64,000 bases of DNA, from the NCBI GenBank assembly GCA_949752795.1, contig OX457058.1, forward strand, positions 37,078,587 through 37,142,586, given 5' to 3'. The first letter of the stretch is position 1. Every line of letters begins with the position of its first letter. The position numbers and the translations under genes were made by a program. The notes beneath the pieces were generated by a model, which saw only the letters and a program-made list of their open reading frames with translations, made no database searches and was not told where the DNA came from. This document shows positions 46,598 to 59,169 of this stretch, piece after piece. Source of the stretch: Hyperoodon ampullatus (lineage: Eukaryota > Chordata > Mammalia > Artiodactyla > Ziphiidae).

Positions 46598-46790
46598 TTC
46601 TAGACACAGACATGGACAGAAGGAAGACAATGTGGAGACACAGGGAATACAGCCCTCAGAGGGAACCAACACTGCCAACACCAGGACATCACACACCCAG
46701 CCTCCAGACCTGTGAGAAAATAAATTTTATTGTTTAAGCCACCCAATCTGAGGTACTTTGCTACGGCAGTGCTAGCAAATTAACATAGTT
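46598..46790 (+). mobile_element. MLT1-type LTR 3' fragment
   Basis: 'gacacagacatggacagaag', 'agcctccagacctgtgag' and 'aaaataaattttattgttta' with 'agccacccaatctgagg' follow the MaLR LTR 3' end, including the AATAAA. Confidence 0.8.
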
Positions 46791-47729
46791 ACTAAGCGCA
46801 TGTATTTAGGATTATTAAATCTTCCTGATGGACTGACCCTTTAATCAATATGAAATTTTTTCTCTCTTTATGTCTAGTAGTATACCACATCTTGAAGCCT
46901 ACTTTGTCTGATATTAACATGACCCCACCAGTTTTCTCTGTGTTCTTATTTTTGTTTATATTTCATCTTATTACCTGTATTATATATGCATAATGTATTT
47001 TTCCATCCTTTTACTTTTGCTTTATCAGTGTCCATATGTTTAAAGAGTATCTCTTAAGACAGCAGAGATTTGGGTCATTTTTATCCAATTTGATAATCTC
47101 TGCCTTTTAGTTGAAGTGTTTAGTTCATTTACATATCATGTAATTGTTAACATGCTTTGGTTTAAATCTACCATCTTGCTATTTGTTTTATATTTGTCCT
47201 ACCTGTTTTTTGTTCTTCTGTTCTTTTCTGTCTTTAATTAATCAGATATTCTTAGTAGTTTATTTTATTTCTGCTATTTGCTTTTTAGCTCCACCTTTTT
47301 GTATAATATTATCAGTTTAGCTCTAGGGGATTACAATATACATTCTTAATTCATTACATTCTGCTTATAATTAATTTATACCAATTCCCATAAAACTCAT
47401 TACCTAAAAAGAGAATAATTCTATTACCCTCCCTGTCCTTGTGCTATTATAGTCATATATTTTACTTTCACATGTTTTAAACCCTATAATAAATTATTAT
47501 TATTATTGCTTTAAATAGTTGTCTTTTAAAGGAATTATAAGAAAAAATCATCTTTTATTGTCACTCATGTATGATGCTTTTCATTCCTACTTGTAGATCC
47601 AAGTTTCTATCTGATATCCTTGCCCTTTAGCCTGATGAACAACCTTAGTACTTGTAGTACAAGTCTGCTAAGGATGAATACCCTCAGTTTTTGCTTATCT
47701 GCAAATGTCTATATTTCATGTCATGGCTT

Positions 47730-48804
47730 CCAGGAGGAACTGTGGAGAACCAACAAGAAAAGATGCACAAGTCCTTAGTATGTTGGTATGTCAGTCAAAG
47801 AAAAACATTGTTTTCTCTTTCTGGTGAGATGATGAGTGAGAAAATTATAGTTATTATGAATGGCCAATAGTTCAGGAGACACTGGGTTTTTAAAAACCTG
47901 TTTGGATGGGCAAAATATCTCTGTTTTGGGGTTGCAAATCTTTTACTGAGTAGGAAGTTAAAACAGAGACCCAGGACCATTCCATAGGAATCAGGAAGGA
48001 CAATCACAACCAACAGCCCCTGTGACTGCTCCCAAAACACAAATGGCTGCAGAGAGCGCACTTCCCAGGCAGTTCCTGTATCTTTGTCAGGAGCAAAGCT
48101 GTAAGAACCATTACTCTGCCTCTACACTCCCCTCCCTGCCTAATTGAAGGAGAATTCTTTTTGCAGTAATGAATTCAAAGCCTTTTAGCAATGTTTCCAT
48201 GCCTTTTTTCTGGTAAACTTTGATGTGTATCCCAGCCTTACATGGCAGCATGGTTTATCAGGGATGGTTGCTTTCTTAAGTTGGGTTCCTAAAAGCACAT
48301 GTTGAAACAGGAATCATGTGCAAATGATTTATTAAGGAAGTGATCTAGGGAGAAACAAGGAAAGGAATGGGGAAGAGAAGTATAGAAAGGTAAGGAGCCA
48401 GGAAGAGTATGATGTTGGCCAAGCCCCAACCTCAGCCTGATCCAGAGGGGAGTTCTGAAGGGTAAATTACACCTTGTATTTCATCCCTCCTTAAACAAGG
48501 GACCTGGGCTTCCATACTCCTGAACCAGTCAGTAGCCACAGATCCAGGGAGGAGGGGCACACAAACTCTCAGGCAATTCCAGTTCCCTGTGTGTGCTGGT
48601 GTGCAAAGTAGCCCCAGCAGCCCAAGGGAGAGCCTCTGAACAAAGTCACAGTTATAAACCACTGGAAACCCAGGGCATAGAAGCTGGAGGATGACAAAAT
48701 GGAAATGGCAAAAGGGATTGTGTTATTGTGATTTATAATGACAAATCCTTGGGATTTCCTATGTGATGAAAGCAATAAAGGTGCCTTTTAAAGTTATGTT
48801 AATG
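47730..48804. other. Intergenic, no firmly recognised feature
   Basis: 48280-48450 ('tgatttattaaggaagtgat') looks like an old dispersed repeat similar to the sequence near 51720; no gene seen. Confidence 0.35.
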
Positions 48805-49168
48805 GGACTTCCCTGGTGGCACGGTGGTTAAGAATCCACCTGCCAATGCAGGGGACACGGGTTCAAGCCCTGGTCCGGGAAGATCCCACATGCCTCAGAG
48901 CAACTAAGTCCGTGTGCCATAGCTACTGAGCCTGTGCTCTAGAGCCTGCGAGCCACAACTACTGAGCCCGCATGCCACAACTATTGAAGCCCACGTGCCT
49001 AGAGCCCGTGATCCGCAACAAAAAGAAGCCACCACAATGAGAAGCCCGCGCGCCACAACGAAGAGTAGCCCCCACTCTCCGCAACTAGAGAAAGCCCACG
49101 CACAGCAATGAAAACCCAACGCAGCCAAAAATAAATAAATTTATAAAAAGTAATAGTAAAAAAATAAG
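48805..49168 (+). mobile_element. Long CHR-type SINE with target duplication
   Basis: Starts 'ggacttccctggtggcacg' after 'gttatgttaatg' (48793-48804), duplicated at 49169-49180. It is about 364 bp with an A-rich tail. Confidence 0.95.
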
Positions 49169-49184
49169 GTTATGTTAATGAGGT

Positions 49185-49830
49185 GACTTGGGAAGCTGCT
49201 GGGTCACCTAAGGATGAGCTAGTTGCCAGGGGAACAAACCATGTCATTAGAGGGTTGGAACTTTCAGTCCCACCCCCTGACCTCCAAGGAGGGTAGAGGG
49301 ACTGGTGATTGAGTTCAATCACCAATCGTTAATAATTTAATCATTCATGCCTAGGTAATGAAGCCTCCATAAAAATCCCAAAGTAGAGGGTTTGGAGAGC
49401 GTCCAGGTTGGTTGAACATGTTGAAATTCGGAGAGAGAGGTGCTCAGAGAGGGCATGGAAGCTCTGCACCCTTCCCACATATTTTTCCCTGTGCATCTCT
49501 TCTATCTGGCTGTTCCTGAGTTATACCCTTTTATAATAAACTGGTAATCTACTAAGTAAAATGTTTCTCTGTGTTCTGTGAGCTGCTCTAGCAAATTAAT
49601 GACATCCAAGGAGGGGGTCATAGGAACCTCCACAATCTATCACGGTTGGTGACAACCTGAAATTGTGATTGGCATCTGGGGTGGGGAGCAGTCTTGTAGG
49701 ATTAAACCTTAACCTGTGGTTATCTATGTCCAGGTAGGTAGTATCAAAATTGAGTTGAATTATAGGACACACAGCTGGTGTGGGAGAATTTCTTGGTGTG
49801 TAGGAAAAAAACACATCAGAATTTGAATCC
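49185..49830 (+). repeat. LTR-like mammalian repeat
   Basis: 'ggtaatgaagcctccataaa', 'ccctttttataataaactgg'-like wording, 'ctctagcaaattaatgacat' and 'ccaggtaggtagtatcaaaa' are characteristic of a widely dispersed mammalian LTR-like repeat with an internal AATAAA. Family name uncertain. Confidence 0.45.
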
Positions 49831-51233
49831 GAATCAGAGGGATCAAAGGGGATATAGGTGAAGCATCAACGGCATTTGCTATGGTAGGACAGTTATGAAT
49901 GGAAGGCCTTGACATACTTTAAAAAAAGTGCTTTGTACTACTTTAGTAGAGTGTCAGTTAATACACGATTTCTTTTAAGTCGGTGCCTCTGGGAGCATAG
50001 TGGGAAATTTCATGGGCCAACCCATTAATATTTCAAGATGAGAAAGTCTTGTCTCTTTGATAACTTATGCTTGCAAGAACCAAGGGCAAGATATAGGCCA
50101 TTTGATTCAGGTTTCTGCATATATCTTGGCCAACTTAGTTTTCAAAATTCTATTTTGTCATTTTACCCGATTGATGAATCTACAGTGAAAGTCAACTGTG
50201 AAATTCTTGCTGTTTCTGAGAGACTTCCAGTTTGACCTATAAAGTGTGTCGCATTATATTAAAGGGTAGCAGTATTTCAAATCTGAGTGTGAAAACTTTT
50301 CACAGCTCTTTGATGATGGTAGTATATTATATTTTGCATTTGGTGATATTTCTATATATCTTGTGAACATACATTTCTATTTATGTGATCAGTATTTCTT
50401 CATCTGGATGAAGTTAAACAAAATAATCCTGTTGTGGATTGTGCCCTCCCATTATATGCTTAAAAAGTGGCCGGCATGACAGTACTATGACCCACAGTGG
50501 AACATGTTGGAACACATCGATAACTTTTATCAGACTTCCTTTATCATACCCAGCTTAATTTCACAGGAGCCATCCCACCCATCATGTGAGTAAAGTGAAG
50601 AAGATCCTTCGGCGCCCTCAAGTGGCCATCTGGGGAATACCTAAGGTGATCTGGCTGAAGACCATTTGGCCACTACAGATTTCCCCCTAAATTTGGGGCC
50701 TGGTTTTGGAGCAGAGGAACATTCAAGAAAGGTAAAGTTGTCAGAGGAGCCTAGTTGATGGGTGAGGAAGATAAAGCCATGGCCTGAGAAGAGAGAAAAT
50801 GATTGCAGTAGCCAAAGCATTTTTAGCTGGAGTATCTCATAAGGCTTCTTTAGAAGATAGTTATAAGACATGAAAAGTCATTAATCTAAAGACATTTAGA
50901 GACTTATTTCACTTCACTGTTTTCCAGTTGGCCATAAATATGAACAACCCAAAAGCCATCTGGAACCAATAAAAATACTGGCAGATCTATTTGAAGGGTA
51001 TGTGTTTTGAAGAAAGCAATCAATTCATCACATATGCAGATGTCGGACACCAAAGAGGAACATTACTTTACCTCACAAACACTGAAACCAATGAACAGAT
51101 CCATCTGTGTAAAAGATGACAGTAAGATGTCTGAGACCAATACAGGTTCAGTCAAGTGGACAGTAACCACATCAGTTGAAAACCCAATGTATCAGTCAGC
51201 GTTCTGGCAGAAGAGAGATGGCACACTCAAAAG
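49831..51233. other. Intergenic, no firmly recognised feature
   Basis: A/T-rich, with no gene recognised. 51180-51233 belongs to the repeat that continues after 51717. An open frame at 51007-51324 runs into the L1 insert and is not credible. Confidence 0.35.
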
Positions 51234-51244
51234 GGGACATTTCA

Positions 51245-51706
51245 TATTGAATCACTATGTTGTGTACCAGGAGCTAACACAGTGTTGTAGATCAATTATA
51301 TTTCAAAAACAAACAAACTCATAGAAAAAGGGATCAGATTTGTGGTTACCAGAGGCAAGGTGTGGGGGGAGGGGAAAATGAAGGCAGTCAAAATGTCCAA
51401 ATTTTCAGTTAAAAGATAAATAAGTACTAGGGATATAATGTACAACACAAGAAATATAATGAACACTGCTGTATGTTATCTATGAAAGTTGTTAAGGGAG
51501 TAAATTCTATGTGTTCTCATCACAGGGGAAAAAATTTTTTTTAATTTCTTTAATTTTGTACCTATATGAGAGGATGGATGTTCCCTAAACTTATTGTGAT
51601 AATCACTTCATGATGTATGTAAATCAAGTCACTATGCTGTACACTTTAAACTTATACAGTGCCATATGTCAATTATATCTCAATGAAACTGGAAGGGAAA
51701 AAAAAA
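51245..51706 (+). mobile_element. L1 3'-end insertion with target duplication
   Basis: 'gttgtagatcaattatattt', 'cagatttgtggttaccagag' and 'ctgtacactttaaacttata' end in an A tail. Duplicated 'gggacatttca' at 51234-51244 and 51707-51717. The host is an unclassified repeat (about 51180-51960). Confidence 0.82.
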
Positions 51707-51719
51707 GGGACATTTCACA

Positions 51720-53800
51720 GAGGTTAATGAAGGGATTATTTACAAAAGTATGGGCAGGGTTCATGGAACTAACTGGCAACGGAGGAAAGCTACCCCCATG
51801 CTTGAGAGGGCAAAGGGAAGGAGTGGCTATTAGAACCTCAGAAATATGGCCTTGGTAAAAGGATGCAGCCACTGTTGAACCATCACCTGGCTCTCTACTC
51901 CCACCCTTTGATCTACTGCTGATGCATGTCATTGACTAAATCCAACCTCCTGGTTCACAGAGAGGTGTGGAGAGTGAATCTGGAGGGCGAAATGGAAAAA
52001 AATCTAGTACACAACTTCAATTTGTCTTTAAAAAATTAGGAGTATTTTATTTAACAAGATTTCCTGAGGTGGGGCAGCTCCATGGTTGGTGTATTCAGAG
52101 ATGTCATGGAGGACCCGAAGTCCCTCCATCTTTCTCCTCTGCCCTCCTCAGGCTAGATTCTGTCACAGTCACAAGAAGTTGGCTGCAGCTCCAGGTGCCA
52201 CACTCAGGCCCAACGTGATCAGCAAAAGAGAAAGACTCTGTGGGGGGTCTATTTTGGGGAATGAGGAAACTTTTCTCAGAAGCTTCCCCAGGAGATTTTT
52301 CCCCATGACTCACTGGCAGAACTGTATCCATACTGGAGCAATCTCCGCTCAGGGGAATGGTACCCAGTTAATCAAGATTTGCCCCTGAACCAGGGACAGT
52401 GTCAGCTTCTAGGGGAGGAGAGATGTGTATAGACATCTGCAAGAAATCAAGATTCTGTTAACAAAAAGAGTTGGAGAAAGGTTGTATGAAGGCAAACAAG
52501 GGTGTGTGCAAAAACGGGAAGACAGATAAGAGGCTTTTAGTATGCTGGAGTTGAAAGTGAAGATGCTGGGTTTACCTGGGGACAATGTGTAAGGGTAATA
52601 TGACCATCCAAGATGACTAAAATTTAATACTAATATACTTGGACTGTAGATAGGAATTGTATTTTGGCTTTTAGAAAGAGTGCTATACCTGAAGAGGAGC
52701 AGCCCCCTCCCCATTCAGAGGGCAGCCAAGACAAAAACAGAAGAAGACTCTAATGAGATAGATGTTCTAGCCACAGAACACAGGGTGGAGGCACATCTGG
52801 TGCTACCAACTGCAAAGAGAATTATAATAGGCAACGGGGAGTTGTCTCCACTAGTCTTTGTACAGCAAAGGTAAATATTGCTTTTTAATGGCAAAAAAGA
52901 GTGACGTGCTTACTAGAAGCAAGGGTACGTAATGTTGGGGCTGACAGGACTTGTTTAAGGGAAGAAAAAGCCTTTTAGATTTTAAGACCTAGGTAATCAT
53001 TTAATGGGGTTAGCTTGAATTAGATTCAGTAGAGGTTTTATATTTGAGGTATAATTTAATATTTACTGTCGGCAAAAGCCAGACATGTCCAAGAAGGTAT
53101 GCATTTGTGAGATTGTGGTGAGCCCAGGTCCCTTGAGGAAAGCTACTTCCATAGAAGAAAATGAGTATCTCTTTTTTACTGATTTGTCATGTCCAACTAA
53201 TGGGCTTGCGACAGGCATAATTGTAATTTATTTTAGAGGCTTTGTGGCCCTTGAGGGCACATGAAGAAAGGGAGATTAAGAAATCTCATTTGGGCCTTTT
53301 AGTGAGGAGGCCAACAGAAGGCTGTTAATATATTGGATGAGAACAGTTTCCAGGAAATGTTATGTTATTTAACTCACTTTTAAGAATTAGTACAGGAGTT
53401 CTGGGCTGAAAATGTGGATTAAACATGCACATCTAGATTCATTCCCCCTAAAACTCCTACTAAAACCATAGTAAAGTGATTTTTTAAAAACTACAATAAA
53501 TCTACAAAAATGAGAGAACAGAGGAGACAGCACTAACAAAATTTTGGAAGCCAGACAGCAGAAGAGGAATGTTGACTTTTAGCAGATCCAAGAAGAGACA
53601 TTTCCTGAGCCAGTAGTGGGCAAAAGTGAAAACCATCCCAGTTTATACCACAGAATCTTTAAAAGGCACAACCACTGACAGAAACAGGTATCTCTGGAGT
53701 TGGGAGTAAAGGAGTGACATCATAAAATAATGAGGATTGGGCAAAAGCAGTTTGAAATATCCCTAGATCCCCTTACCTGCTGCCTACCTTTGGGCTTCAT
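51720..53800. other. Old dispersed repeats of unclear class, no gene
   Basis: 51718-51960 continues the repeat split by the L1, and 52020-52390 resembles another common LTR-like repeat ('gttggctgcagctccaggtg'). 53160-53270 has a weak retroviral-looking reading frame (see findings). Confidence 0.35.
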
Positions 53801-54500
53801 TTCCCATTACTTCACTCATTATGACCATATTTTCTCTTAATTCTTTGAACACATATTCTTTTAGATTTTTGAACATATTTATAATAATTTCCTTAAAGTC
53901 TTTGCTAAATCCAACATCTGGACCATCTTGAGGTCAGTTTCTATTGACACTTGACACTTTGTTGTGATTGTCTTTACTATGGGTCACATTTCCTTGTTGT
54001 TGTTGTTGTTGTTTTTACATATGTAGGAATTTTAGATTGTTTAATGAACACTGTGGATGATACATTGTAGAGGCTCTAGATTCTGTTATCTGCTTGACTT
54101 CTGGTATCTATTTTACCCTCAACTCTGTAGCAGCCTCTCTGTGGAAAGCCTTGGGTGGTCTTCCCCTATACATGTGCAGTGCATCCCGGCCCTGAGCCAG
54201 AGATTCACAGGGGACCTCCCACATAGATTTTTGCCTCCCACACATGCAGCTGCATCCTCTCCAGTGCCATGACCTGTAGATTGCAGCTGCTTCAGCAGCC
54301 CTGAGCTCTGATCTCTGCCTCTTCCACACAGCAAGTCAGCCCTACTCTGCTAGAACTCCAGCTTGCTGTGCTATGGTTGGAAAACTGTTCCCCAGCAGAG
54401 AGCCAAAATGATTTGGGGCACATATCATGAGTTCCCCTTCTCTCAAGGATGACTGTCATGTACTGCCTATTATCCAATGCCTGAGAATGGTTGCTCACAT
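53800..54500 (-). mobile_element. Old L1M 3' fragment
   Basis: 'tccttaaagtctttgctaaa', 'tccaacatctggaccatctt' and 'tgatgatacattgtagaggc'-like wording match an ancient L1M 3' region. Contains a (TTG)n run near 53995. Confidence 0.55.
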
Positions 54501-55430
54501 TTTTTTGTCCAGTTTTATGGTTGTTTATGGCAAGAAGGATAATCTGGTCCCAAGGATTACATCATAGCTGGATCCCTTCCTTACCTGATATACTTTTATT
54601 TCTTTCTGTTATCCTCCCTTCCCCTCCTCTTCATCCACTTAAGCCAGTTCTGTGTTTATTGGTTCAGAGGAGAGATGAAGTGGTAATGAAAGTAGAAAAA
54701 CAATAGTTCCAAAAAAATAATTCCAAAAGCCTTAGCCTATTAAGAAGGTAGCGTTCTCTAAGGAGACTGGATAAAAGACCCTTAAGCAGACAGAAAGAGA
54801 AATGAAAGATTGATTTCTAATAGCAGTGATGAAGTGGGTTCAAGAAAGAAAGGCCTTGGGCCCTGCTTCCTGGGCAGCATCCCTGGGAACATGATTGTAG
54901 AGATGGCACTACTGTCTAGGGTGTCCAGGCAAGCCATGTCCCAGCCTCTCCAATATTTCCATGCCCTTGTTTGGCAATGAAGCAGCAGAAAGATTCCCAT
55001 GGCCCTCAAACTGGGAATGGAAGTTGAGGACAGAGTCCACTGACCTGAAGTAGGTGCAGGAACAAGGTACTCCTCTGTGACTGATGAGGAAAGATCCAAC
55101 CCATACCTTGCACAATGTGAGCCCCTAGAATTTAGACGCCATCTAGCAGAAAGGAAAGAAACCTCAAATTACCAAGATTAACTTGCTGCCACTCTAGCGG
55201 ATTGGGAGCTCAAAAAATAAATTATTATATAAAAATAAAATGCTATTTATGGTACATCTGAGTTAGTAAACTGAGATTCCTGCTATAATAGTAAAGGGCA
55301 CCATTATATCTCTTTATGGAGAGCTTTACATCCATTATCTCATTTAAGCTCATCTCATTGAATGAAAGTCCATTACCTCATACTCCCTCTGATGATTCTT
55401 CTGACTTACAGATGTACCTGCCTGAGGAAA
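54501..55430. other. Intergenic, no recognised feature
   Basis: No gene recognised. 55310-55430 may be a degraded MIR piece ('ccattatctcatttaagctc'). Confidence 0.4.
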
Positions 55431-55434
55431 AAAT

Positions 55435-55610
55435 GATAATAAAAATGTACATTTACTCTGTGCCAGGGATTATTATGCTAAGGGCCTTATGTCACTTAAT
55501 CCTCATACTAGAGCTATGCGATATATATTATTACCTCCATTTTACAAACGTGGAAGCTGAATTTCAGAGGTAGACAATGATTGTGGTTTTTAGATTCAAA
55601 CCCACTAGAA
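55435..55610 (+). repeat. MIR fragment
   Basis: 'tgtgccagggattattatgc', 'cttaatcctcatactagagc' and 'ccattttacaaacgtggaag' follow the MIR core order. Confidence 0.75.
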
Positions 55611-56081
55611 GCTTTACTTTGTATTACTTGCAATCCGTGGGAGAAAACTAGATCCAAGAGTCTAATAGGAGCATCAGCAATATGATTTACAAAGTGAGCT
55701 TACTTACAATTTAAATAAACAAATTTCCTTATATCTGCTACAACAAACATTCTAAGATGAAATGAATAATCTTCTTGGCTAAATAGTGTATTCTGGGGAG
55801 ACATCAAACAAAAACTTTGTAGTTAACATTATTCTTTCTATTCCTTTATCTTTCTGTACTTTAGTTTGGGTATTTTCTATTGGCCCATCTTCAAGTTTAC
55901 TAATCTCTTGCCTCTGCTGTGTCTAGTCTGCTGCTCAGCCCATCTGAATGCTTCCTTTCAGATATTCTATCTGTTCATCCTAGAATGTTCATTTGGCTTT
56001 TATACATTCTAATTCTCTGTTGAAATTCCACATTTTGTCACCATTTGTTCATTGTTCCTAGTACTGTCTTTAACATATTTA

Positions 56082-56304
56082 TTTATTTATTATTATTATT
56101 AATTTTTTTTTTGCGGTATGCGGGCCTCTCACTGTCGTGGCCTCTCCCGTTGCAGAGCACAGGCTCTGGACGCGCAGGCTTAGCGGTCATGGCTCACAGG
56201 CCCAGCCGCTCCACGGCATGTGGGATCTTCCCAGACTGGGGCACGAACCCGTGTCCCCTGCATCGGCAGGCAGACTCTCAACCACTGCGCCACCAGGGAA
56301 GCCC
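56082..56304 (-). mobile_element. GC-rich CHR-type SINE with 15-bp target duplication
   Basis: The minus strand starts 'gggcttccctggtggcgca'. 'tctttaacatattta' is exact at 56067-56081 and 56305-56319. Confidence 0.96.
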
Positions 56305-56331
56305 TCTTTAACATATTTAAATGGTTATTTT

Positions 56332-57044
56332 GTTTTTAAATTTTATTTTATTGAAGTATAGTTGACTTATATGTTAATTTCTACTGTACAGCAAAGTCAT
56401 TCTGTTATACATATATATATATTCTTTTTCATATTCTCTTCCATCATGGTTTATCACAGGATATTGAATATAGTTCCCTGTGGTACACAGTAGGATCTTG
56501 ATGTTTATCCATTCTATATAATAGTTTGCATCTGCTAACCCCAAACTCCCAATCCATCCCTCTCCTACCCTCCCCTCACTCATGACAACCACACGTTTGC
56601 CCTCTATGTCTGTGAGCCTGTTTCTATTTAATAAAAGTTCATTTGTGTCATATTTGACGTTCCACATATAAGTGATATCATATGGTATTTGTCTTTCTCT
56701 TTCTGACTTACTTCACTTAGTATGATAATCTCCAGGTCCATCCATGTTTCTGCAAATTGCATCATTTCATTCTTTTTTATGGCTGAGTAATATTCCATTG
56801 TATATATATACCACATCTTCTTTATCCATTCATCTGTCGATGGACATTTAGGTTGCTTCCATGTCTTGGCTATTGTAAATAGTGCTGCAATTAACATTGG
56901 GGTACATATATATTTTTGAATTATATATTTTTTCTGGATATATTCCCAAGAGAGTGATTGCAGAATCATATGGCAACTCTATTTTTAGTTTTTGGAGGAA
57001 CTTCCATACTGTTTTCCATAGTGGCTGCACCAGTTTACATTCCC
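56332..57044 (-). mobile_element. 5'-truncated L1 with 15-bp target duplication
   Basis: A 713-bp insert with exact duplications 'ttaaatggttatttt' at 56317-56331 and 57045-57059. The minus strand contains the ORF2 C terminus (IYTMEYYSAIKKNEMMQ) and the 3' UTR, in two overlapping frames, so it carries a frameshift, unlike the cleaner copy at 28492. Confidence 0.95.
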
Positions 57045-57142
57045 TTAAATGGTTATTTTAAAGTCCTTGACATCCAGATCAGGTATGGGTCTGCTTCTAT
57101 TGTCTCATTTTTTTCTCTTGATTATCAGTCACATTGTCCTGT

Positions 57143-57600
57143 TGTATTAGTTTCCTACTACTGCTATAATAAATTACCACAAATTTAGGGGTCTCAGACA
57201 ACACTGATTTATTATCTTACAGTTCTGGAGGTCAGAAGTCCAAAATCAGTCTCACTGGGCTAAAGTCAAGGTGTCAGCAGGGTGGGTTCCTTCTGAAAGC
57301 TGTAGGGAAGAATCCTTTTCCTTGTCCTTTTCAGCTCTAAAGGCCACCGGCATTCTTTAGCTTGTGACCCCTTCTTCACATAACTCCTACCTCTCATTTC
57401 CATCCTTACATCTACTACTAACTCTGACCTTCCTGCCTCGCTTTCATAAGGACCCTTGTGATTTTATTGGGCCCACCTGGATAAGCCAGGATACTGTCTC
57501 CATCTCAAATCCTTAATCACATCTGCAAAGTCACTACATTCACAGGTTCCAGGAATTAGGACAGACACATCTTTGGGAGGACATTGTTCAGGCTACCATA
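57143..57600 (-). mobile_element. MLT1-type (ERVL-MaLR) LTR
   Basis: 'tgtattagtttcctactact', 'cagttctggaggtcagaagt' and 'cataaggacccttgtgattt' are MaLR LTR landmarks in reverse orientation. Confidence 0.8.
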
Positions 57601-57728
57601 CCTGCTTTTTCTTTGAGTTGTAATTTTTTATCATATGCCAAATATTGTGTATAAAAGAATCACAGATGTTGAGGTTAATCATATTTTCCCCTACAGGGTT
57701 TACTTATCCTCTGTTAGACATATATCTT

Positions 57729-57939
57729 TTTTTTTTTTTTTTTTTGCAGTACGCGGGCCTCTCACTGTTGTGGCCTCTCCCGTTGCGGAGCACTGGCTCC
57801 GGATGTGCAGGCTCAGCGGCCATGGCTCACGGGCCCAGCCGCTCCGCGGCATGTGGGATCTTCCCGGACCAGGGCACGAACCCGTGTCCTCTGCATCGGT
57901 AGGCGGACTCTCAACCACTGCGCCACCGGGGAAGCCCCC
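57729..57939 (-). mobile_element. GC-rich, CpG-rich CHR-type SINE
   Basis: The minus strand starts 'gggcttccccggtggcgca'. Duplications 'agacatatatctt' and 'agacatgtatctt' (one mismatch) at 57716-57728 and 57940-57952. Confidence 0.95.
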
Positions 57940-58109
57940 AGACATGTATCTTAAAGGGATAATGCCTCAGTCCAATCAGGAATTGAGCTGAGTTGGGGTG
58001 AGTTGCAGCTTTAGTTGGATAGATTTAGTTGGATTCAGTACACCTCTGTTTTTAGTTATCTTGAGAGTGAGATCTATCTTGTGTTTTTGCAGGCCCTTCT
58101 CCCCAGTGA

Positions 58110-58849
58110 GACTCCATCCTCCAAACACCAAAAGATTTAGATCTTGTGCTGCCTTTCCAGCCCAGGCCCCCAGACAGGCCCAACCCCCCTCCATCACCAC
58201 CCCTCAGTCTACCCCAGCACTTAGCAAGTATCCCATAGGAAAAATGAGCCTCGCATCTAGATTCTAGTCTATAATGGCAGCTTGAGTGGCCTCAGTAGTT
58301 TCTGTAAACTAAGCTCAATCTTCAGCCTATGCCCAGACTTCACAAATGACCCAAGGAAAAAATGACCAACAATCTCAGCTCACCTTGAATGAGCTCTTCC
58401 TTCTCTGCTCCCACTGCTCTCTGATGTCCTTTAAAATATGGTTTTTGTAGTTTATCCTTTTTTTTCCCCAATTGTTGCAGCACAAATGAAGACCTACTGA
58501 TACTGACTACATCCTACCCAGAAGCAGAAGTTCTTTATGGATAACATTGAATATTCTAGAAAGAACTTTGTAGTTAACACTGGATATCTAAGAAAGCTTC
58601 TTACATCTTCTTAGCAAACATAACAAAAGACAGACTATGCATAACTTTAAATTTAATTAAGATCTTTTCCCATCTACCTGGTCTCTTGACTGTGTTCTGT
58701 TTACTTTGCTCCTGAGTGGTTAGGAGTGTAAATATATTTATCTTACATACTTTAAAAATTTAATGCATTTGGTATAATAGGATTTGTTCTTATTAAGGCT
58801 TATAAAATACCATTGCAACCTCTAGTTTTTTGTATTTTTAAAATTATGT
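58110..58849. other. Intergenic, no recognised feature
   Basis: May continue the old L1 tract; no gene seen. Confidence 0.35.
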
Positions 58850-59163
58850 GGGACTTCCCTGGTGGCGCAGTGGTTAAGAATCTGCCTGCCAATGCAGGGG
58901 ACATGGGTTCGTGTCCTGGTCCAGGAAGATCCCACATGCTGGGGAGCAACTAAGCCCGTGCGCCACAACTACTGAGCCCACGTGCCACAACTACTGAAGC
59001 CCAGGCGCCTAGAACCCGTGCTCCGCAACAAGAGAAGCCACTGCGATAAGAAGTCCAGTCCGTGCACTGCAACGAAGAGTAGCCCCCGCTCGCCGCAACT
59101 AGAGAAAGCCCGCATGCAGAAACAAAGACCCAATGTAGCCAAAAATAAATAAATAAATAAATA
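58850..59163 (+). mobile_element. Long CHR-type SINE
   Basis: Starts 'gggacttccctggtggcgc' and ends in AAATA repeats; about 314 bp. Confidence 0.95.
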
Positions 59164-59169
59164 TGTAGT

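Larger units (their letters stand above)
45540..47725 (-). mobile_element. Long decayed L1M ORF2 tract, host to three insertions
   Basis: About 2.2 kb on the + strand reads as the reverse complement of L1 ORF2 ('cttttcaaagaaccaacttt', 'ccacccacatattttgatat'-like wording, 'gcatatggtctatcttgggg', 'tttgtctgatattaacatga'). It is split by a SINE (45665-45870), a young L1 3' end (45911-46168) and an MLT1 piece (46598-46790). Confidence 0.85.
55820..58110 (-). mobile_element. Ancient L1M tract with four nested insertions
   Basis: Host wording ('tcttcaagtttactaatctc', 'gttcatttggcttttataca', 'tatgccaaatattgtgtata') is an old L1M 3' region. It is split in order by a SINE (56082-56304), a young L1 (56332-57044), a MaLR LTR (57143-57600) and another SINE (57729-57939). 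Confidence 0.7.
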
